NCBI RefSeq assembly: GCF_000019225.1
Contig: NC_010995.1
Coordinates: forward strand, 1,806,501-1,870,500
DNA from: Cellvibrio japonicus Ueda107
Lineage (GTDB): Bacteria; Pseudomonadota; Gammaproteobacteria; Pseudomonadales; Cellvibrionaceae
Length of the DNA: 64,000 nucleotides
Direction of reading: 5' to 3'
Shown in pieces: positions 58,689 to 64,000 of this stretch. The notes beneath the pieces were generated by a model. It did not search any database. It was not told where the DNA came from and was given only the letters and a program-made list of their open reading frames with translations. A program made the position numbers and the translations under genes. Numbering within the stretch: the stretch's first letter is position 1; each line of letters opens with the position of its first letter.

Positions 58689-61205
58689 TTAGGTTTGCCA
58701 ATGAATCATCATGGCTTCTGCCGGTATTTGTGCTGCGGCATGGGCCGGAATAATGCGCGCGGTAAAATCATGTAGCGGCCTGTTATCCGGTTTGGCAATG
58801 GTGTACCTGTAGGCATGGGTACCACTGGTTAACGGATGTTGTAATTGCAGGTTTAGTATTTGTGCTGGCAGGGTGTTTCCATTCGCGTCTGTGACGGGAT
58901 CGGCTACCAGTTGTACTTTGATGTCCTGGGGCTGGAGTCCGCCAAGATGTACACTCAGTTGCAATTCATCCCCGTGGATTTGCACTTCCCCCACATGCAC
59001 CTCATGCCAATGTTGTGTCAGGCGCTGGTGCCATTGGCGCAGTTCGCGCGCCAGCGCGCCGCTGTTGGATTGGCGGGCGTGATGACCCTGCGCAGCGGGG
59101 AGGTAATAGTGCTCCAGGTATTCGCGCAGCATGCGGTTACTGCTAAAACGGGGCGTCAGCTCACTCATACTCGAACGCATACGCGCCAGCCATTGGGGCG
59201 GTAAATCCTCGTGGTCGCGCTGGTAAAAACAGGGAATGATTTCCTCTTCCAGGCGGCGGTACAGCTCCTGTGCATCCGCCTCATCGGCTTCGGGACCATG
59301 TTCCTGTCCATCGCCCAATGACCATCCCAATGCCGGTTGATAGGCTTCTGCCCACCAGCCGTCCAGGCTGGAGAGATTTAATCCACCATTGACCAGGATT
59401 TTCATGCCGCTGGTACCGCTGGCTTCCCAGGGGCGGCGGGGATTGTTGATCCAGACATCCACGCCCTGTACCAGGTACTGCGCCAGCTCTATGTCGTAAT
59501 CCTCAATAAATACCAGGTGCTTGCGAACAGATTCGCGCTGGAGGAATTGATGCCAGTGCTGGAGTTTGGTTTTGCCGGTGTTATCGGCCGGGTGTGCCTT
59601 ACCCGCCACCAGTAATTGCACCGGGTGACGCGGATTGCACAGTAAGCGCTCCAGGCGATCGGGGTCTTGTAAGAGCAGGTCAGGGCGTTTGTATTCGGCA
59701 AAACGGCGAGCAAAACCCAGGGTGAGGATATTCGGATCCAGCGGCATATCCACCTGGATATCACACTGGCTCGATGATGTGGATTCGCGCCGCCATTGGT
59801 AAACCAGTCGCTCGCGCACATAATCCACCAGGCGGGTGCGGCCTTCACTGGCCAGGTGCCAGAGTTGCTGGTCGCTGGTTTGTTCGAGCGATTGGCGGCA
59901 AATTGCATCGGGATCATCGCGCCAGCGGTTTTTGCCGCAGGCATCGGTCCAGAGTTGGTCGGCTCCCGGTGAGTCCCAGGTGGGGATATGCACGCCATTG
60001 GTGACATGCCCTACCGGCACTTCACGCTCCGGCCAGCGCGGAAACAACGGCTGGAATATGCGCCGGCTAACTTCCCCGTGCAATGCACTTACACCATTAC
60101 TCCAGGCACAGGTGCGCATGGCGAGCCAGGCCATGTTGAAGGGCTCGCTCTCATCTTTGGGATTGGCGCGCCCCAGCGCGATAATGTCTTCGATGGTGAC
60201 GTCCATTGCAAGGCCGGTATCATCGGCATAACGGCGCATTAATTCGACAGGGTAACGATCGAAGCCGGCGGCAACCGGTGTATGGGTGGTAAATAAATTG
60301 CTGGCGCGTGTTGCCCATAATCCCTCCCAGAAATCGCAATGGTTTTTCTTGCAGTAATTGCGAATACGCTCAAGGGTTGCAAACGCGGCATGGCCTTCGT
60401 TGAGATGACACACATCTATATCCAGCCCCAGTTTTTCGAGTAAGCGCCAGCCGCAAATACCCAATGCAATTTCCTGTACCAGGCGCAATTCGCTGCCGCC
60501 ACCGTAGAGCTTGCTGGTAATACCCCGGTCACTGGGTTGGTTGCGCGGATCGTTGCTGTCGAGCAGGTAAAGTGTGACGCGGCCGACCTGTGCTAACCAG
60601 ACGCGAAAGCGCACTTCGCGGCATAGGAATGACGTTTTGATGGTCATCCAACTGCCATCGGATGCGCGCAGGGGTTGCAATGGCAAGCTGCCGGGGTCGT
60701 TATAGAGATAGGTCTCCTGCTGCCAGCCCTGGTGATCCAAACCCTGGTGGAAATAGCCCTCCTGGTAGAGCAAACCGACGGCCACCAAAGGCAGGCCCAA
60801 ATCACTGGCTGTTTTTAAATAGTCTCCGGCCAACATCCCCAAACCACCCGCGTAGAGGGACAGGGCATCGCAAATACCAAATTCCATACTGAAATAGGCA
60901 ACGCAGCGCAAAGGCGCATCAGCATACTGGCGCTGATACCAGGCGGGATTTTCCAGGTAATCCTCACGGGCTTTTGTCAGCTTTTTGAGCAGTGCCAGAA
61001 ATTCTCCATCATCACTTAATTGGGTGAAGCGTGTATCACTGGTTAGCTGCAATACCAATACAGGATTATGGGTGTAGTCCCACACATCGGCATTGATACA
61101 GCGCCAGAGTTCGTCGCTGGCGTGGTTCCAGCTCCAATGCAGGTCCAGTGCCAGGCTATGCAGTACGTGTAAGGAGTCGGGCAGTGCACGGTCGAATTGC
61201 GGCAT
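58689..61205 (-). CDS. glgP: Alpha-glucan (glycogen) phosphorylase
   Basis: An 838-residue GT35 phosphorylase with the N-terminal DUF3417 extension (LHSLALDLHWSWNHASDELWRCIN), the Thermotoga-type architecture rather than E. coli GlgP. It releases glucose-1-phosphate from glycogen or maltodextrin. AYFSMEFGICDALSLYAGGLGMLAGDYLKTASDLGLP, NLFTTHTPVAAGFDRYP and the PLP-lysine region EASGTSGMKILVNGGLNLSSLDGWWAEAY are diagnostic. It precedes ldhA by about 60 bp with the same direction, transcribed after it. Confidence 0.96.
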   Translation of the reverse strand: MPQFDRALPDSLHVLHSLALDLHWSWNHASDELWRCINADVWDYTHNPVLVLQLTSDTRFTQLSDDGEFLALLKKLTKAREDYLENPAWYQRQYADAPLRCVAYFSMEFGICDALSLYAGGLGMLAGDYLKTASDLGLPLVAVGLLYQEGYFHQGLDHQGWQQETYLYNDPGSLPLQPLRASDGSWMTIKTSFLCREVRFRVWLAQVGRVTLYLLDSNDPRNQPSDRGITSKLYGGGSELRLVQEIALGICGWRLLEKLGLDIDVCHLNEGHAAFATLERIRNYCKKNHCDFWEGLWATRASNLFTTHTPVAAGFDRYPVELMRRYADDTGLAMDVTIEDIIALGRANPKDESEPFNMAWLAMRTCAWSNGVSALHGEVSRRIFQPLFPRWPEREVPVGHVTNGVHIPTWDSPGADQLWTDACGKNRWRDDPDAICRQSLEQTSDQQLWHLASEGRTRLVDYVRERLVYQWRRESTSSSQCDIQVDMPLDPNILTLGFARRFAEYKRPDLLLQDPDRLERLLCNPRHPVQLLVAGKAHPADNTGKTKLQHWHQFLQRESVRKHLVFIEDYDIELAQYLVQGVDVWINNPRRPWEASGTSGMKILVNGGLNLSSLDGWWAEAYQPALGWSLGDGQEHGPEADEADAQELYRRLEEEIIPCFYQRDHEDLPPQWLARMRSSMSELTPRFSSNRMLREYLEHYYLPAAQGHHARQSNSGALARELRQWHQRLTQHWHEVHVGEVQIHGDELQLSVHLGGLQPQDIKVQLVADPVTDANGNTLPAQILNLQLQHPLTSGTHAYRYTIAKPDNRPLHDFTARIIPAHAAAQIPAEAMMIHWQT

Positions 61206-61265
61206 GGTCTTGCTCCTGTGGTGCGTGGGAAAATGCGTTGCTCACCTGAAATAACGTGAGGCAAA

Positions 61266-62258
61266 TTATTCCACCAATACCATTTGCTGGAATTCGCCCT
61301 GTTCAAAATGGGTAATGTTGGCAATGGTGATGCGCGCGATGGCATCCAGGGCTTCGCGGGTAAAAAATGCCTGGTGGCCGGTAATCACCACATTGGGAAA
61401 GGTGAGCAGGCGTGCGAATACATCATCCTGTAATAATTGGTTGGAGTAATCCTCAAAAAACAAATCGCCTTCCTCTTCGTAGACGTCCAGTCCGAGGTAA
61501 CCAATTTTTTTGCTTTTTAAGCCTTCGATGACGGCGCGTGTGTCAATCAATCCTCCGCGACCGGTATTGATCAGCATCACCCCGGTTTTCATCTGTGCAA
61601 TGGCATCGCTATTGACCATATGGTAGGTATGAGAATTGAGCGGGCAGTGCAGTGAAATAATATCGGCTTCGCGCCAAAGTTGTTCAAGGCTGACGAAGGG
61701 AACACCACTGGCCAGCAGTTCCGGGTTGGGCTGTGGGTCGTAAGCCATAATCCTGCAGCCGATGCCACGCATAATACTGGCAAATACCTGGCCGATTTTA
61801 CCGGTGCCGATCACGCCGACGGTTTTGTTGACCAGGTCAAATCCCAGCAGGCCATTCAGCGAATAATCATTTTCGCGTACGCGATGGTGAGCCCGGTGCA
61901 AATTGCGGTTTAACATCAATACCAACCCCAGGGCGTGTTCGGCGACTGCATGGGGAGAGTATTCCGCGACGCGCGCCACTTTTATCCCGAGTTGTTTAGC
62001 GGCAGCAAGATCTACCTGGTTAAAACCGGCGCAGCGCAGGGCAATTAATTGGATGCCGAATGCTGCCAATTGTGCCAGCGTGTCCGCATCCAGGCGATCA
62101 TTCACAAAGCAGCAGACAGCCTCGCTGTTTTGTGCCAACAGGGCTGTCTGGGCGTTGAGTTGGGTTTCGTGGAATACCAGTGTATGGGTTGCTTGCTGGT
62201 TGGCCCGGGTTAGAAATTCGCGGTCGTAGGCCTTGGTGCTGAATACGGCAACTTTCAT
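61266..62258 (-). CDS. ldhA: D-lactate dehydrogenase (2-hydroxyacid family)
   Basis: A 330-residue NAD-dependent fermentative D-lactate dehydrogenase reducing pyruvate to D-lactate. The Rossmann motif is VGVIGTGKIGQVFA; catalytic Arg lies in HCPLNSHTYHMVN...INTGRGGLID, Glu in LDVYEEEGDLFFED, and His in VVITGHQAFFTREAL. GGGAG precedes the ATG. With glgP on the same strand and a lactate permease nearby, the three fit glycogen breakdown coupled to lactate fermentation and exchange. Confidence 0.95.
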   Translation of the reverse strand: MKVAVFSTKAYDREFLTRANQQATHTLVFHETQLNAQTALLAQNSEAVCCFVNDRLDADTLAQLAAFGIQLIALRCAGFNQVDLAAAKQLGIKVARVAEYSPHAVAEHALGLVLMLNRNLHRAHHRVRENDYSLNGLLGFDLVNKTVGVIGTGKIGQVFASIMRGIGCRIMAYDPQPNPELLASGVPFVSLEQLWREADIISLHCPLNSHTYHMVNSDAIAQMKTGVMLINTGRGGLIDTRAVIEGLKSKKIGYLGLDVYEEEGDLFFEDYSNQLLQDDVFARLLTFPNVVITGHQAFFTREALDAIARITIANITHFEQGEFQQMVLVE

Positions 62259-62359
62259 ACTTCTCCCTCACAAATGGTTGATGGCTCTTGGGAGTCTAGG
62301 TTATCCATTCGCTGACAGCTTGATGTGGATTAAATTTTTGGTGGTTATTCGCGCTTTTC

Positions 62360-62938
62360 CTATTGATCGGGTAAAGCCTTGCCTATCTCTTGTGCCAGGG
62401 CTGCCAATAAGTCCCCATAGGCTTTTGCCATGGCGGCAGCTTGTCTTTCGCAGGGAATCCGGCGAATAAAGTGCTGGCGATTGAGTGTGGCGCGCGCCTG
62501 GTTATCGAAAATTTCCCAGGTGACATGGATGCTGGCACCTTCATTGTCCAGGTTTAAACTGTGTACTTGCAGGCGCACACTCAAGGGGGGGCGGCTATCG
62601 CTGCGCCAGGGAAAGGGCAGTACCATGCGTGAAGGATTTTGTTGGGTCAGGTTTAATGCCAGTACGCGGATAATGCCTTTATCCAATGGCTCTGCCCAAA
62701 AATCGTTGGCGGCAATCTGGAGTGATTGGTCCGGGCGAACACTCACCATATGCTTGCGTTTGAGATAATCGGCGATTTCCAGTGGGCCGATCCCGATCAC
62801 CTGTTCGATAGCCTGCTGATCAGGTGTACTTACCGCAGGTGCACTTAACAGATAGTAGTTTTGGCGGGGGGAGTGCTGGCAGGCCATGAATAAACTGCAC
62901 AGCAGGATAAGGCCCAAGGGTATAGAGATGTTACGCAT
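62360..62938 (-). CDS. PqiC-like ABC transport auxiliary lipoprotein
   Basis: A 192-residue lipoprotein with signal MRNISIPLGLILLCSLFMAC, lipidated Cys at residue 20. The mature part (NYYLLSAPAVST, IGIGPLEIADYLKRKHMVSVRPDQSLQIAANDFWAEPLDKGIIRVLALNL) matches the DUF330/PqiC family, which works with MCE-domain proteins in lipid transport. The ATG lies 1 nt after the MCE gene stop. Earlier in-frame ATGs (62971, 62950) overlap that gene. Confidence 0.87.
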   Translation of the reverse strand: MRNISIPLGLILLCSLFMACQHSPRQNYYLLSAPAVSTPDQQAIEQVIGIGPLEIADYLKRKHMVSVRPDQSLQIAANDFWAEPLDKGIIRVLALNLTQQNPSRMVLPFPWRSDSRPPLSVRLQVHSLNLDNEGASIHVTWEIFDNQARATLNRQHFIRRIPCERQAAAMAKAYGDLLAALAQEIGKALPDQ

Positions 62939-62939
62939 A

Positions 62940-63914
62940 TTATTGGACATCCTTCGCTGAGTTCTTGCCACGCCAAATGGCTTCGGGTTGTTGTTCCAAT
63001 GTGTCGCTCAGATTGCGAAATGCACGCGCTGAGTCACTGACATCCTGCAGGGTAGTATTCAGTTGGTTAACCAGGGGAGCGTCTTCCGAGAGCGTGTGCT
63101 CCAGGGTCTGTGCCACGCGGGTAAATTGATCCAGGCTTTGCTGCAGGCTGAGCAAATTCTGGTTCAGGTTCTGTGCCAATATCGGCGTTTGTTCGTTGAG
63201 TGTGCGTAGTAACCGGTTTAATTCGCGTGTAGTAATGTCCAGTTGCTTATTGAGTTGTGCCATTTCCCGATCGAGGTTATTGGCGGTCTTATCCATGGAT
63301 TTGGCGGCTTTATCAAAGCTGAGCAATGTATCTTGTATCACCCCGCTACGGGCAATACTGTTGAGTTGCTGGGCCACCTGGTCCAGGTTATCGACCAGGC
63401 TCTTAATATTGATTTCCTGCAGGTTTTTGGAGATTTCCTCAAAGTCAGTGGCCACAGTAGGTAATTCAAAAAGGTCGTTCTGTAATTTATAGAGGCGCAC
63501 CGGCGTGTTGGGAAAGAAGTCGAGCTCTACATACAGCAAGCCGGTGAGGAAACTCTGGTAATTCAGCTGTGCCCGCAGGCCCTGTTTAATCGCCTCGTGG
63601 AAAAAATCCTCCGACACATCCGCTCCCTTACTGGTGATACGTTTCATGATCAGGTCAGCGGTGACAGCTGTCACCAGTGGTTGGTTGTCGTTTTGGATAT
63701 TGAGCTGGATATCGACAATATCCCCCAGCACTACGCCTTTGAGTTTAACCGGGGCACCGACCTGCAAGCCCTGCACAGACCCATCAAAGTACATGACGAC
63801 CCGCTCTTTTTGCGAGAAGAGCTTGCCACCGGAAAAAAACAATAAAGCAATAAAAACCAGGATAAACGCACCGGTGACAAAGCTGCCAATATGCAAGGAT
63901 TTGGTTTTACTCAT
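62940..63914 (-). CDS. MCE-domain (MlaD-like) periplasmic lipid transport protein
   Basis: A 324-residue protein with one N-terminal membrane helix (FVTGAFILVFIALLFFSGGKLF) and an MCE domain (VVMYFDGSVQGLQVGAPVKLKGVVLGDIVDIQL). A long coiled-coil tail (~190-300, NNLDREMAQLNKQLDITTRELNRLLRTL) probably forms the tube typical of Paraquat-inducible-like MCE proteins. It hands phospholipids between membranes with an ABC core. It is followed by the auxiliary lipoprotein gene and preceded by the ATPase gene. Confidence 0.9.
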   Translation of the reverse strand: MSKTKSLHIGSFVTGAFILVFIALLFFSGGKLFSQKERVVMYFDGSVQGLQVGAPVKLKGVVLGDIVDIQLNIQNDNQPLVTAVTADLIMKRITSKGADVSEDFFHEAIKQGLRAQLNYQSFLTGLLYVELDFFPNTPVRLYKLQNDLFELPTVATDFEEISKNLQEINIKSLVDNLDQVAQQLNSIARSGVIQDTLLSFDKAAKSMDKTANNLDREMAQLNKQLDITTRELNRLLRTLNEQTPILAQNLNQNLLSLQQSLDQFTRVAQTLEHTLSEDAPLVNQLNTTLQDVSDSARAFRNLSDTLEQQPEAIWRGKNSAKDVQ

Positions 63915-63925
63915 AGGGCGTCCTG

Positions 63926-64000
63926 TCAGGTGTTGAGGTTGGCTGTGCCGGCACGGCTTAAAAACTGGCGCACCTTATCGTTCCGGCTGTGCTCTACCAA
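63926..64000 (-). CDS. C-terminal end of an upstream gene, probably the MCE-system ABC ATPase or permease
   Basis: Only the last 24 codons lie in the window, reading LVEHSRNDKVRQFLSRAGTANLNT and then TGA. QFLSR near the end is common at the C-terminus of MlaF-like ATPases. The stop lies 11 bp before the MCE gene start, so they form one operon. Assignment is by context. Confidence 0.55.
   Translation of the reverse strand: MVEHSRNDKVRQFLSRAGTANLNT

Overview
The window looks like chromosomal DNA from a gammaproteobacterium of the Cellvibrionaceae, most like Cellvibrio. The reasons are a Tat-exported PhoX phosphatase with a long poly-serine linker (a habit of Cellvibrio and Saccharophagus secreted proteins), a TonB-dependent receptor with a carboxypeptidase-regulatory-like N-terminus, a Pseudomonas-type NrdA with two ATP cones, and moderate-to-high GC that drops in parts of the defence region. 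The species assignment is inference.

Layout. 0-11 kb: tRNA-Ser and tRNA-Arg, a DUF1304 membrane protein, a luciferase-like oxidoreductase, a large EF-hand-containing membrane protein, a small lipoprotein, a decayed MntA/HepT toxin-antitoxin pair flanked by REP-like sequence, and the nrdA-nrdB operon for class Ia ribonucleotide reductase, with two NrdR-like boxes in a long upstream region. 11-21 kb: a phosphate-related block of phoX, an HDOD protein, a TonB-dependent receptor, a purple-acid-phosphatase-like enzyme, an orphan solute-binding protein with no signal peptide, and a PPK2 polyphosphate kinase. Several of these have promoters with Pho-box-like spacing.

21-41 kb: a dense defence and mobile-gene island. 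In order it holds VapBC, a Fic protein with a palindromic operator, an AlbA_2/HATPase protein with a ParA-like ATPase, a type III restriction-modification system, a RloB/RloA (AAA15 plus TOPRIM) pair, a complete Wadjet (JetABCD) system, and an AT-rich PIN-like protein. The mod gene of the type III system begins with 23 perfect copies of a 7-bp repeat read from a TTG start. As written it is out of frame (OFF), and it also carries a one-base frameshift in its target-recognition region. This is the strongest candidate for an undescribed system: a contingency-controlled type III system inside a stacked defence island.

41-64 kb: a ferric-type ABC importer (ATPase, binding protein, permease) with two unusual nested inverted-repeat elements inside the operon; a secreted protein joining two lectin-like repeats to a CYTH/triphosphate-tunnel-like domain, whose promoter and leader match those of the TonB receptor 30 kb away; a diguanylate cyclase; DUF72; an AEC transporter; an APS kinase beside an Asp/Asn hydroxylase and a sulfotransferase; PurU; an MFS transporter; a lactate permease; alpha-glucan phosphorylase; D-lactate dehydrogenase; and the end of an MCE-type lipid transport operon running off the right edge.

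All calls come from reading the sequence and recalling family motifs; no database search was run.
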